Of a stretch of 64,000 nucleotides of DNA, positions 13,643 through 27,862 are shown piece after piece; the first letter of the stretch is position 1, and each line of letters opens with the position of its first letter. A model generated the notes under the pieces. The model had not been told where the DNA came from. It ran no database searches and was given only the letters and a program-made list of their open reading frames with translations. The position numbers were made by a program, and so were the translations under genes. The DNA is from Gyromitra esculenta (lineage: Eukaryota; Ascomycota; Pezizomycetes; Pezizales; Discinaceae): assembly GCA_038503075.1 (NCBI GenBank), contig JBCAML010000007.1, forward strand, positions 1,736,001 to 1,800,000. The letters are read 5' to 3'.

Positions 13643-14824
13643 ATGCTATCCACGCAGACAATCATAGGACTGGCCCTATGCCTCCCAGCGCTTGCTCGTA
13701 TGGAAATGAAAACTCCGCACCCCCTTGGACACGAATTCAATGTATTTCGAGATCCTACCAAACCGCCCGATATGGACTTTAACTACCCGCTAAAAGCTGA
13801 CGGTAGTGATTATCCATGTAAAGGATACCTTAATCTTCTAGATACTCCAGAGGGCCAAAGCCAGGTGACTTGGGATGCAGGTACTCCACAGTCCATTACG
13901 TAAGTTTCTCCTCTAAGAATTAATGTCACGAACGGACCAATTAACTCAACGTTTTCTCAGGTTGGAAAAGAATAGCACACACTCTACTTTCGAAGGCGCC
14001 AGTGATGGAGGAAGTTGTCAGATTTCGCTTTCCTACGATAGGGGTGCGACCTCTAAGGTTATTAAGAGTTTCATCGGTGCTTGTCCAAATCCCAAGCAAG
14101 ACAGCCCGCAGCTGAATTTCACGATCCCTAAAAATGCACCTACAGGTGATGCTTTGCTTTCTTGGTAAGCTATTTCCAAAAAAAAAAGCGGAGAGCTTGA
14201 AGCTAACGTAATATCAATCGCAGGACGTGGTTTAACCGTGAATGGGAAATGTACCAGAATTGTGCTGTAATTCATGTCAAGAATGGCGGCAGCGGGATTT
14301 CCTATCTCCCAGAAATTTTCAAAGCAGATATCAGTAATAATTGTGTTACAGCAAAGGATGTAGGGGATGTTTACTTTCCTAGTCCTGGAGAAGTGGTCGA
14401 TTTTGGCAATGGAGATAGGAAATCCCAATATTCATACCCTCAGGGGGCCGGCTGTGGGCCCAGACGGATCATATCAACAGGCCTCTTGAATTCTTCGACC
14501 TCAATATCGTCCAGTACGAGAGCAGTGGCCTCGTCTCTATCATCATCATCATCACCACCATCATCATCAGCTTCCCGATCTCCATCAGCTTCCCGATCAT
14601 CATCGGCTTCCCTATCAGCATCGGCCTCCCCATCACCATCAACTTCTCAAACTTCACTGCGATCGGTTTCACTGAATTCATCACTGTCAACGCCAACATC
14701 TTCGGCTTCACCGGCACCATATTGCCCGGCTTACTCGCCATCGACTACACCTGCGCCGGCCTCGTCATCAGCGCCAGCCCCTTCAACTCTAGTAACAAAG
14801 ACTTCGACGTCCTCGAAGGTATAA
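13643..14824 (+). CDS. AA11/LPMO-like secreted protein lacking the histidine brace
   Basis: Three exons, 13643..13899, 13961..14164 and 14224..14824, give 353 residues. An 18-residue signal peptide is followed by a mature start RMEMKTPHPLG. The body has features I associate with fungal AA11-like lytic polysaccharide monooxygenases: SDYPCKGYLN, GGSCQISLSYDRG, VIKSFIGACP and TWFN..EMYQNCAV. After about residue 255 comes a Ser/Thr/Ala/Pro-rich tail encoded partly by a TCA-type microsatellite. In active members the mature protein starts with His and a second His precedes GGSCQ. Here residue 19 is Arg (CGT at 13697-13699) and the second site reads GASDGGSCQ, so both copper ligands are absent. It is probably not an oxidase; substrate binding or a metal-independent role are possibilities. 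The tail ends abruptly at SSKV, and a GTATAA donor there could lead to another exon. Confidence 0.8.
14518..14665 (+). repeat. TCA/CATCAT microsatellite inside the LPMO-like gene
   Basis: Irregular TCATCA/CATCAG triplet runs encode the Ser-rich linker of the LPMO-like protein. They stay in frame, so length changes by whole triplets would alter only linker length. Confidence 0.7.
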
Positions 14825-15444
14825 ATATCTAATATCACTAGCGATGAGAGCATAGTATATCTAGATCTAGCCTCGCCATTTTTCCGATTCTCTATTAGTT
14901 GATTTGCTTAGAGGGTTAATTTCTTCCTTTTGTTTCGTCATTGTGTTTTACTTGGGTAAACCCTAACCCTCTAACTCATTTAGATTTCTTTTCTTAATCA
15001 TTAGACAGCTGCAGCTGCATCGAGTAGTACTTAGATTTCTTTATTTTCCATTAAAATTGCTACTGGTATATTCTTACAAATAACACATTGCGTTTATAGT
15101 TCAAGTTGGTTGACCGATTCTAGTGAATATTAATCAATCTTGCATACGCATCTCGTGACTACTACCCATCCCATGGATAAAAAAAGGACCAGCCCAAGAA
15201 ATATTACAGTATTATTTATACAAACCCCGGTATCTCCACACTTCCCCCCCAGATTAATTTCACCCCACAATCCCCGCGACAAAAAAACGCCTACGGATAA
15301 ATGGCGACACCTAGTAAGTTCGGTACCGATTATCCCGGTGTCTCGATGATAAAAGACCAATCTGCTGCCTATAGCTACAGAAAAGAAACCCCCCCAGAAG
15401 GAGGGAAGACACAGCGTTCCTCAATTGCTAAAAAAATTTCTACG
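14825..15444. other. Intergenic, no gene seen
   Basis: Flank between the LPMO-like and esterase genes. It holds two telomere-like CCCTAA units near 14958-14970, too few to be meaningful. The ATG at 15301 is in frame with the esterase but adds 48 residues ahead of a signal peptide, so the start at 15445 is preferred. Confidence 0.5.
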
Positions 15445-17545
<2,101 letters not shown>

Positions 17546-18212
17546 TATAGGTTTTCTGTATAAGATGTTTGTAAGAAAAGTGTATAATAGATCGACGTCA
17601 TAATCTGAGTAACATCTCCTTTGGCGAGGGATCAGGGTAGTCTTTCTGAGTGAGGTGGGGGTGTATTGGTGAAGCAAGGTTTAGCAAGGTTTACCCAGCT
17701 GTTATTATCGATAGCTGTAATCACTTGCAACTGAGTTAACTACCTATTGATTAGATGTGATTGGACTCTATCCTAAGACCAGCTAACCCGATACAGTGAT
17801 GAAAGTGTATTACAGCTGGTAGATAAACTCTCCTGCACCATATCTAACCAACTCGGAATCTTTCTCTGTGAAAGCCACATCCAATAGCACTAGATTGCAT
17901 CCAGACTGTCTGTTTATATGCACCGTATGAGCCGAGACACAGATACACAGTACCCAATGATAAGCAGCGGTTACTTGAATTACTCCTTCCCTTTTAGAAC
18001 CCCGTTGCCTAGCAACCAGGCGAAACAGAGCAGGGTGTAAACACATGGCTGCATCCAGCAGGCCCCATAGCTGCACATACAAGTTGACTGTCTCAGCATC
18101 CTCCACGAATACTTTTGCGACGAACCCCCCCCCTTATGGCCCCTCCCCTCCTCCTTCCACTATCCGCCTCTTTGCGTTGACGCAAACGAATAATAAATAT
18201 CCAAAGCCAGAA
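17546..18212. other. Intergenic, no gene seen
   Basis: Contains the 31-bp segment 17766-17796 related to 7140-7170. No supported gene. The right end is the promoter of the multi-pass membrane protein gene. Confidence 0.5.
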
Positions 18213-19935
18213 ATGCAGCTACACAGGAGGCTACATGCATTATCCCATCTCCGCACCGTGCTCACCTCGGTTTTATTCCTGGGTCTCCTTCCCTACATCG
18301 CCGACGCATTCCCGCTGTTCCCCCGTCAAAGCATCAGCGGTGAGCCAATCGAGATCACCTCTAGCCATGTGTGCGTGAGGCCCGCGCCGTGGACCCAGAT
18401 CTTTAGTTTCTTCCTGACGAACTATATCGCGCGCATCGCAACCTTCAAGAAGACGAGTGGCTATGAGGGGTCGCGGGACTACTTTCGCACCATCGTGTCG
18501 CTCTTCGTTCCGTTTTTTGGGATCAGCCAGGCTGCGTCAACGATCGCGAGGGGGAGTAGGTTTCTGGGGAAAGATGAGCTGGGGAGAGCCCTCCATGCGG
18601 GGACATTATGTATAGTGCAGCGGAAACAGAGCTGGCGGCCAAAAAACGGCGATATATTGAGGGGGTGTATTTTAGAGGCACCTAGGAGATCCAAGAGACG
18701 TAGAAGTACTTCGACGAACATTAGGTATATACTTATATATATTCACCTTACCTATACCACCTATCTGATCCCATATACACATATATATATATCTAACGCT
18801 CCCGGCCCCTCCCCCCTCTAGAGATGAAGCAGTCCTCAGCATCCAGCGTCCAAACATGACCGAAATAACCCACCCCAACAAATGGAAAATCCAAGGCCAA
18901 TATTCCCTCCCCCACGGCTACTGCTTCGCAAAGCTACCCCCCGGAACCTCACTCGGCGCCATCAACCCCGCAACCGACCGCTCCTCCGTCGTCATAGCCT
19001 CCTCCTACGGCGCCGTCAAGTCCTTCACCGCTGCCATCCAGATCCTCTTCTCGGTATTCACCCTCTGGAGCGCCTACGGCTCCCAGGTCTCCACCTACGG
19101 CTACGCCGCCTTCGGCTTCTCCGTCGTGCCGTACACCGTCATGTCCTTCCTGAATGCGATCGCAAACATGATCGAGGCAGACTACGACACGCTGTTCATG
19201 GTCGAGTCCGAAGTCATGGTCGAGGCCTTCGAGCGCACCGGCGAAGAGTTCGTGGGCGCTGTAGCCGCGCTGATCCCCGCTTTCAACAGGACTGAGTGGG
19301 TCGATATCAAGTTCCGCCGCCATAAAGAGCGCGGACTAACGGCGTATGAGCTGGACCTCGAGGACCAGGAGACCGGGAGGAAGTGGAGGGTCGTTAATAC
19401 GGATGAGCAGAATAGGGAAGAGCAGGATGCGAATGCGGAACATGAACATATGATTAATCCAAATAGCGGCAACGGCGGCAGTAGTAGTGGTGGCGGGGGT
19501 GGGGGCGAACAGATACCGCTGGCGGCGTATCGGGACACGGGACACTGTACGAAGATTATCATTCCCGGCGCGGGACAGTATCAGCGGAAGAAACAGGTCG
19601 TAAAGAAGTCGAATCGGTTTTACAACCAGAGTGTTACGATTATTGTTATTTCGGCATTGATATTCCCGTATATTATTCTGGGGGCGCTGTCAAAGTTCCA
19701 GGCGAGACAGAGCACGAGACGGCAGAGAATATTTATGATGGGTTGGCTGGTGGCCGGACAGGTTATTGGTATTCTGGACGTGGCGGAGACGAAGGGAGGA
19801 CGAAAGAAGTGGTGGCGGGTGGTGGAGCTTGGGATCAAGACGATTGTGGTCATTATGGGGTTTGCGTTTAGTATTGGGGGGTTTATAGAGGCGGGACTGA
19901 TGATGAGGAAGTTTGGATTTTGCTTTAACTTGTGA
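18213..19935 (+). CDS. Multi-pass membrane protein of unknown function
   Basis: Two exons, 18213..18724 and 18822..19935 (97-nt intron with a TA-repeat-rich start and a CCCCCTCTAG acceptor), give 541 residues. The N-terminal signal or first membrane segment is LTSVLFLGLLPYIADAFP. Further hydrophobic segments lie around residues 65-85 and 90-120. The second exon holds KSFTAAIQILFSVFTLW, FSVVPYTVMSFLNAIANM, TIIVISALIFPYIILGAL, FMMGWLVAGQVIGILDV and GIKTIVVIMGFAFSIGGF. A Gly/Ser/acidic loop (about residues 355-395) separates the first and last groups. I know similar uncharacterised fungal membrane proteins but no function. Strong GC bias at third positions in the second exon supports coding. An earlier in-frame ATG at 18045 exists but lies before the signal-like segment. 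Confidence 0.78.
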
Positions 19936-20590
19936 ATAATGGGCTGTCGGGGTGTATATGATGTGATGTGATGTGATGCGGTGATGATTCGTGGGGATTT
20001 CGGCGCTTTGGGGATGGGCTTATTTGTTTTGGTTCTGATGTTGATACGGAAATGTTGGTTTCTTATGTTTAGCGTGCTTAATTTGGGTTTGGCGATCTTT
20101 TTTTTGTATATACCCCTCTTCTTTCTCGCTACCGTTTGGCACGTCTATATCCCACGATATGGTTTTTTAGGGGTGCCAAATGGGGTGGTAAGTTGTATGC
20201 TACAGGTACTGGCTTATAATTGAGGTTTGACAATGCCGAATTTTGAGGTACTGGTGGATATCTCTTTGTTAGAAGACAATGATGTTTCGCTTATAGTTTA
20301 TGTGAAATATTTGACCGTGACTCTATTATGTTGATGAACTTCAACTACCGCTATGTGCTTCTTACCCAGTTGCGCGCCCCCGTCTAGCTAAGAGCATGGG
20401 CCAAAACTTAGTGATTCCGCCGTTTTACACTAGTATCACCAGCTGCAGGGGTACAGTGGAGGGGTTGTATATAATCTAGAAAGTACTGCGCGGCATTGGG
20501 ATTGATTCAGAGTTAAGGAAGAATGGGTTACTTCCGTCTCGCTTCTTGCTATCTTACCATAAATTCTAAGAACTAGCTAGCTGGAGTATT
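19936..20590. other. Intergenic between convergent genes
   Basis: 3' flanks of the membrane protein (+) and short tyrosinase (-), beginning with a short GATGT repeat at 19959-19978. No supported gene. Confidence 0.55.
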
Positions 20591-21926
20591 CTAAACGTAT
20601 TTATAACATAAAAAGTCACCCTTCGTACGCATCACATCCCCAACCGTAATCGGACCACCCAACCTACCCAGCTGAATTTCGAAGTCAAGCGTAACATTTC
20701 CAAACGGCAAACCAGTATAATCAGGTCCAAGAATATTAGCCCAGGGTCTGATTGGCCCCGAAATATCATATAGACGCTCCTTCGGGTTTGCAGACTGCCA
20801 TTTCCACCAAATCCGATCGAGGTTGGCATGATGGAGGTAGAACAGAGGCTCTGGTGGTAAAGTTAGCGATGGGCACAAAAAATCCTAAAGGAGCTGAAGG
20901 GGACGTACCAGCATTAGCGGTAAACACCTCAGCGGCAGAACCTCCGACTGAAAAATGGCCCCCTCCATGCATCCCTAGTACAGCGTAAGATGGCTCTCCT
21001 TCCAACACATGGCTCATCCAGCCATAATCTGGCTGTGCCAAAATCTCATCTTCGACGTCTTTATTGCACCATGCTTTTGCGACCTCTGGATTCAGCGATC
21101 TTTGCACGCATCGGTCTTCTTTGAATATCGTTGAGTTCTTGCTGATATGGATTGTCCAGTCTTTAAAAGGGCCATCACTAATGCATCCACCTCCTGTCCC
21201 GCGCGGTAGGTCAGAACCAGGGAGAGAGGTATCGTTGACGACGTATTCGCCGTTACCTCCGAAACCGGTAGTTGGGGAGAAGATTGGAGAGGTGAGGAGG
21301 GTGGTAACGGGGGCGGTGGGGGGGACATCGAGAGAGTAGTCCCAATAGCTGAGGGGTAAATGTTAATATCTCTTGGATATACAAACGTTCGAACGTAAAT
21401 TCCGGGTGGAAAATCTTACGGTTGAGCACCCTGATAGCTACATTTATCCCGGAGATTGTTTTCGTATGTCCATAGGAAATATCGATGCCATGGCAAAAAA
21501 TGTCCCTGTAAACATTATTGGTTACTTTTTCCACCATAAATGTATACACTGATTGAAACGGCATATATACCACTAGATGAACATAGGGCGTGAGTATTTT
21601 GTGCACATATATGTAGTCCTCAAAAGCTGTAAGAGTGACAATGATATCCTCATATTTTCCGGGCAAGGTGTGAAGACACTTCACGGCTCGGATGTAGTCA
21701 GTCTTTTCGTAGTTTGAAAGACCTCTCCTATAACAAGGCCACCACTCATTATTACTAATATACCAATTAACAGAAATCAGAATTAATACCATTCTTTCCG
21801 GATACGAGGGTTTCTGCAAGATACAGCCGTATCCGATGTTTCCTCAAGAGGCAAAGAAGAAATCGCACTGAATCCAGTAGCAAGAAGTGCCAGAACCCGA
21901 AAGACTGAGGGCTTGTAGAAGTACAT
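20591..21926 (-). CDS. Secreted short tyrosinase
   Basis: Five exons on the minus strand, 21790..21926, 21571..21727, 21420..21505, 20909..21348 and 20591..20850, give 359 residues. The signal peptide is MYFYKPSVFRVLALLATGFSA, and the mature part begins near CRNPRIRKEWRGL. CuA ligands: His in YVHKILTP, His in GHFLPWHRYF (two His), followed by WTYENNLR and the PYWDYSLD box. CuB ligands: GMHGGGHFSVGG and YLHHANLDRIWWKWQ. All six copper histidines are visible. Known reaction: o-hydroxylation of monophenols and oxidation of diphenols to quinones, used in melanin and wall crosslinking. It lacks the large C-terminal domain of intracellular tyrosinases. An in-frame ATG at 21986 would add 20 residues, but the signal peptide favours 21926. 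A TATA motif lies 65 nt upstream. Confidence 0.93.
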
Positions 21927-21990
21927 GTTTGACAAGTATCGATGAGACTTGAATCTTGCTGCTTGAGTGGGTTCTAGCACTCTCAAGGCG

Positions 21991-21999
21991 CTTTATATA
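21991..21999 (-). promoter_or_regulatory. TATA box of the short tyrosinase gene
   Basis: TATATAAAG on the minus strand about 65 nt upstream of the ATG at 21926. Motif and spacing only. Confidence 0.5.
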
Positions 22000-24900
22000 C
22001 TCTATCAGCGAACACATTGGTGTGGTTCGATTTCGTTACTAAACGGGTACCCAACAGCTACAGCTAGATACGTGCACGACTAACACATCGTTAGCAGTCT
22101 TGCACACACAGTGCTAACATACTTCGCCACTTGAGCGCCTTGAAATACATGCACTAGGTATAGAATTTGCAGTATTTTTTTTGATAGTTACCCGTTTGCA
22201 AGGTATTTCCTAGTGTAAATTGACATGGCGGTAGTACAGAGATAGAGATAATCCGGTGAAAGACCGCACAGTAATGTACGATCCTACCTCGTAGTGGTGT
22301 AAGCCGCATTTAGTGCTACTGCTACGAGAACGACTCTAACACGACATGAAAATTATCCTGGTACCGGTTGAAACTGGCTAGGGAATCGGTAGTTACTATC
22401 CTTGATCAAATGCCAGGGTAGGGTAAGCTTAATGCGAGAGTCGGTAAGGCCTGGCAGGGTAACTATTATCTACCCAATAAGCTTTTCCAAACCGTCCTGG
22501 CATGTTGCCATACCACATTCTTGGCAATAGCTATCAGTTATATAATTAGATATTTTATTCTTGCAGCACATGGGAGTTAGACCGCTGGAACAATTCGCAA
22601 AGGAATTGGCCAATTGTGAGTATACGGCTCTTTCGTAGGGCCTGTCTTACTATATCCATCGAGATCTTGATCTACCATGCGCGATGAGATAGACCAACGT
22701 GTCAACCAGCTGTTTCAGCCTTGGGGAGAGTCTACATCTGTCGCTATAGCAAAAAAAATCTCCCGCGTATGCCGCCTTGCGGCAAAACTTATGACAAAAA
22801 AACGTTCTGATACCCTAAATTCGGCACCGGTTGAAATAAGGGGGTTCAAGATTCCCTATACGTCAGCAATCAAGCGCCTTGCTGATCTTGCGGCTATTCA
22901 GAAACGGCACAGAGCAGCAACTACGGGGTTTACTAGGCTTCGCACAACGATATAGCCGCACCATCTATGCAGCTTAGAGAACACGATTCGATATAAGTCC
23001 TTAGGTAACTAGCTGCCGACCTCTAGGCTGGTAAGTATTAGATGGGTGTCGATTGGTATCAATATATCTAACTAGAAGCATTGCAGGTGCACGTGCGTAT
23101 GTGTGCCACATGCATATATTCCCCAAGCCAAGCTAAACCCTGTACAGTGGAAAGCAAATCGGCTAAGTAAAGCTAAATTCTTTCAAAGTCCAGACTTTGC
23201 CCAAGGCTCGTCTCTAAACCTTGGAGCCAAAAGGCCCAACGCAAGGAAAATGGAGAGACAACCAGAGCTGCTAGGTGGAAGATTACTTGCTGCAGGTTCA
23301 TGGATCGAATACTTTTAAGCTTTATTTCTATCATCGACGATTGCTTTGCCGGAAGGCGTATTTTCTTACTGGGGTAGATATAAAATATCGAACTCTGTGT
23401 TCGGTTTTTTCCTCAGACAGCTCGAGCTAGGGTTTATGAAGCCTATCACCCCTACATTTACCCCCGAGATCTAAATTACTGTGGAGTAATTCGTACCCAT
23501 TTCTAAGGGGGATCTAGATCTCAGGTAGTTGATAACGTGGTTATTAGATTCGATCCGATCCGAGACATCGAATTGCAAACCCTTGGTAGCTAAATCATTT
23601 TCGTTGTCATAGGCCGTGGAGCAAAGTACAGACGCGTTCAAAAAGTCGTAAGACACTAGCCAAAACACACCAAAAGTAACCCACTTCAGAACTACGGTTT
23701 TCTATCTCAACACCAACTTGAATAAATGAGATATTTATATGTTACTTCAAGTCCCACAACCTCTTTGTAAACAGATTCTTGAACCATTTAATTGACATCC
23801 TCACAAATTGTTGGCTGCTGAGTTGGTGACAACCTTCAAATCTGGTTGTATTGTACCTTTCCTCACCAAAATTGACCTCCTAACCGAAGCTCACTCATTC
23901 AAGAGCGTTTATCTCCACACAAAAAAATATGAGAAGGATGAAAATAGTATAAACAGAAATCTCAGAACTATTTTGTATATCAAGGAGCCTAATTCTTTGG
24001 TAGTGTGTCTTTTGGTAAAAAATCCGGTAGCTAAAGTTGATTGATTTTGGTGTGTTTTGGCTAGTGTCTCACGACTTTTTGAACGCGTCTGTACTAAAGA
24101 TCGTGATGTGGAAGGCAAATGTGCGAAGGTAAACTCTAAAAAGAGAGATTTTATTAAGCACGAAGATGGTAGGGTGTAGAAGCGGCCTAGAGGCTGTCTG
24201 TATATATGGCCGCAAGAGTGCTATGAAATACTGCCTCGTGAAAACGACCAATCATTGGTAATTCTACGCTCAGTTCCCGGAATTCCCTGAGTGTTAGATT
24301 AGGATCGGAAGTTACCTGGTTTCGTTATTCACTGATACTCCTCACGGTATTGTGGCTGTCAATAAACGATCGTGAGTTATAGCTTGAGTAAATTTGTTGC
24401 AGGGTGGATTCTGAACGAAAATCAAAATGTGCCGGAGCACCTGCCACTCAGACACAATCTTAGAGATATCAGTCCCAGTTCATAGCCTCTTCCAAGAATC
24501 CAGGGACCCAGGAGACGAAGCGCCCTTCCATTCACGTAAGAGTCAAAAATTAGGCTTAGAGATCCTGAATCACCCGCAGGACAATCCATCAATTATTCAC
24601 GATCGCAGGACATTCGGGCTAGCTTAGTCAGTCTGCTAATGACCTAGCACGAAGAATTAGGCACTAGCTAAGACAGGTTAACTTGCTAAGTTCCGCTTGG
24701 CAGCTACCACATATGATAATAGTCTTGTAGTTTTAAATATAACTATAAATAAATAGCCATATGCATCCTATTCAGGCCAGTCGCCGGACTACTGGGAGTA
24801 TAGCGAGTGATATTTCATGACTAACGCAAGGCAGGAACTCTCTCCCTAGGCTACAAGTCCAATTCGGCTATCCCTAGCTAGTTACAAATTCTCTGTATAT

Positions 24901-26995
24901 ACGTATCAAATGTTTGATTAATGGAGTATATGCCTTACCTGAGAACTTAACTCTGCCTCAGATTAAAACCACAGGCTATTATGATCCGATTGTCGCTCAG
25001 TAACTTGCAATTGCAATCGTACATGTGTTTGGGGTACTTGTATTGTCGCCTGGTGGTACTACGGGATTGCTCTCTAGCACTAACCCTCAGATACCATCCA
25101 CGCTTCGCCACATAAAGCAATCTAGGTGATATTAGTTTAGTGGCTTAGTGGATGAGCCATTTGGTTTTTAATAAAACTATATTGGGCATAGCAATCCTAT
25201 AGCTAGGAGTTAATCCTCAGCTATTACTAGCACGCCACACTATCACAAGCTTCTCTTGTCTTCGTGCTCGAGCTGATCTGTGACTAACTTTGGCATACGT
25301 TTAAGCATCACTGCTGAGAGATTAGCAGTGTTGCGTCATTTTGCTGCAGGCAACCGTTTGGATTACTATTCGGATATTCGGAATCGCCCAAAAGGGTATA
25401 CGTATGGCTATCAGAAAACTAGACGTTCCAAAATCTCTCTATCGTTTCTGCTGCGTAAAATACCAAAGAGAAGGAAGGTGATGAGCTTCGCAAGAGTTAG
25501 CCGTAAGGTTCCAGCGCACTGGTGTAATAGTTACCAGTATTATAGGCACAGTCACTCCTGGTCATGGCTGAGTGGCTAGATGGCGGATTTCTACGGAATG
25601 GCCCTGGGAACCTCAATTCCTCTCCTGTCATCCTGTGACTGTAGTGGATATCCGTGGCTGTGCAGTTACCTGAAATTACGGGTAAACTCCATAGCTAGAT
25701 TTATGTTGTCTAGATTCTCCAAATATTAATTAAGCACAGCAGGCCTGTATTCTAAAGCACCGAACCCCAAACCCAGCATAGTACTTTCCGAAAACATCAC
25801 ACAATCGCGAACACACGCGATTCCGCCTTCTGCGCAGTCAACGGATCTGTATCTCCATGTATCGCGCGGGGAGGCCCGCGGCCACGAACACTGATAGGAA
25901 GGTCTATCGCCACCAAACGCGAATCACAAACCCCAGTTCGGGCAATGATCTCTGCGGCTGAGACTCACGTGATGCTCCAGATTGCTCTTGCCAGGCGAAA
26001 TGGCCTAATTGGGTTGCACAAAAACCAACAGGTCTCGGAGGCCAGAGTGAGGCTGGAGCAATCTAAGCGAGTGGAGGAGGAGTATTCTGCTGTCTATGGT
26101 GCAATGATTCAAACTCATGAACCTAAGGTGCTTCCCTCCTCCGGCCTTCCCATAGACTGTTGACACCCCCTATATGGCTGTGGCTTAGCTTAGCTAACTG
26201 AAACCTACTCAATAAAAGTGATTGCCTCGACAGGGGAGTCAGCTTTCACGGTCTGTGGGATAGCTACGGAGTGAACCCTCCAGGGCTGTGCCCGCCGTGG
26301 AGAGAGAGAATCACCATGCTATGGGCACAACCCTGTGTGACATCTGTCTGCCTACCATCAGCGTGTGCGGATACCCCGCAGTCAAACCCGCTCCATTGGT
26401 ACGTTTTGGCGTGGCCGAGCAAAACAAGCAGAGCAGAGCAAAGCAAAGCAAAGCGCAGGCAGGCAGGCAAGCGAGGGTTGGATTTATTCCCGCAGACGGC
26501 TGGCTTGGTGACTGACAGATTGATTTACTGGGTGGGTTGGGTCCCGGTATCTTGCATCGTCAAGATAGATGCTTATAACTTCCTTCCTCCTCAAAGCATC
26601 AACAAACATCGTCGTCACGAACGTTGGTTGGGAAGAGGAAATTCTACATTCTAGCCTTGATTCAAAGAGATTTAATTTTTTCTTCCTGGCCCTGTCGGTC
26701 GGTCGGTCGGATTCACCATCGAGCGTCAAGAATCATCGCCAGCAGCAACTTTCTCTCCAATCTTGTTCTGCACTTATCTATTAGGTGTTGTTTTTCCAAT
26801 ACCTGATCTGGAGGAAGCAACAGCCCCCCCCCTCCCTCCAAGAGAACACTTATTGTTTATAAACACTGGATTCAGGCATTCAGTTTCGGTGCTCGAGTCG
26901 GTTAACACCCTAAAGCATTATCTATACCATTCTAAACCGAATCTAAACGGGCGATTTTCAATTCCTCTGGCATCTTTCCCTAGCGGCCCAACATT
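22000..26995. other. 5-kb gene-poor region
   Basis: No supported gene. Short frames at 22677-22955 (basic, 92 codons) and 25945-26163 (Glu/Arg-rich, 72 codons) have no recognisable domain and may be relics of mobile elements. Simple repeats: GCAGA/GCAAA and GCAG units at 26430-26472, and CGGT units at 26696-26710. A long inverted repeat within it is listed separately. The right end is the promoter of the RING/RBR-like gene. Confidence 0.5.
23625..24095. mobile_element. 51-bp inverted repeat flanking 369 bp (MITE-like)
   Basis: The segment 23625-23675 and its reverse complement at 24045-24095 match at 50 of 51 positions. The arms contain ACACTAGCCAAAACACACC. No transposase frame lies between them and no clear target duplication flanks them. 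It is most simply a small non-autonomous element or foldback repeat. Confidence 0.6.
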
Positions 26996-27862
26996 ATGGG
27001 ATTCTCACTCCGACGAGGTTTTCGCGGCCTTTTTGGGCGAGCTCGACGATTCTGTATTATCCCCCCCCCCACCACCTCCTCCATACCCCCCCTCCTCCCC
27101 TTGCGTACCATCCTAACATTTTCTTTAACTAGCTGGGAAAACACGCTGCTCAGTCTGTCTGAAATACTACAAACTCGCTGCTCTGCGGTCCCTTCCGCAA
27201 TGTGTGCACATCTACTGCCGCACCTGTCTCCGCCGTACCTTCTCCCGCCTCGTCACCGAGCCCGATTGCCTTGTCCCCCCGCGTTGCTGCGGTGCCGAAA
27301 TCACCCTGACCCTCGCGGGGGACTTCCTCGACGGCAGCGACGACGGCGACGATCAGACGGGGCTGAAGGAGAAATACCTAGCGGTGCTGGAAAAGCGGAC
27401 GAACCACCCGGTGTTTTGTGCGAGGGGATGTACGCGTGCGCGCAGGGAGGAAGAACCAGAGGAAGGTCCGGAAGGCTGCGAGCCGGGGAAGAAACCCGTA
27501 TTTATATTACCTGAGGATATCAAGGAGGAGGAGGACCTGGCTATGTGTAGAGCGTGTGGAAAGGGCACATGCACACTGTGCAAGAAGCCAGGCCCGCATA
27601 TCGCGGGTGGGGAAAGCTGCGAGGTGGTGGGAGAGGAGGCGAAGGAGGAGATTAGGTATATGAGGCTGTCTGGCAGGAATGGGTGGAGGTGTTGCGAGGC
27701 GTGTGGAATGATGGTTAGTAGAGATGTTGGATGTAGTCATGTTGTTTGCAGGTAGGCTTTCGCCTTTTTTTTTGATTACTTTATTTTGGGGATGGGTGTT
27801 TTTGGAGAGCTTGCTAATACTTAGTGACTAGGTGTGGCACTGATGTCTGGCTTGCGTTTTGA
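26996..27862 (+). CDS. Small RING/RBR-type zinc-binding protein
   Basis: Proposed exons 26996..27053, 27133..27751 and 27832..27862 (235 residues). The second exon is solid: a RING-like segment TRCSVCLKYYKL...CVHIYCRTCLRRTF with later CC ligands, then CRACGKGTCTLCKK and, near the end, WRCCEACGMMVSRDVGCSHVVCRCG. This resembles the RING1-IBR-RING2 arrangement of RBR ubiquitin ligases, in which a Cys near the GC(N/S)H motif carries ubiquitin. The protein stops at CRCGTDVWLAF, earlier than usual, so the last zinc module may be incomplete. The first exon is the weakest part: it is chosen because the phase and the TCCTAAC branch point fit, but an alternative acidic frame covers the same bases. Likely role: E3 ubiquitin ligase or a degenerate relative; target unknown. 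Confidence 0.72.

Noticed and set aside
14953..14972. Two telomere-like CCCTAA units
   Set aside because: Only two units; expected by chance in A+T-rich DNA and no neighbouring subtelomeric signals.
15301..15444. Upstream in-frame ATG for the esterase
   Set aside because: It would place 48 polar residues before a clear signal peptide; the start at 15445 fits secretion.
19182..19562. 126-codon minus-strand open frame opposite the membrane protein
   Set aside because: Antisense shadow of a GC3-rich exon; the plus-strand frame continues with membrane segments and matched splice phase.
22677..22955. 92-codon basic open frame
   Set aside because: Could be a relic of a transposase or DNA-binding protein, but no motif could be named.
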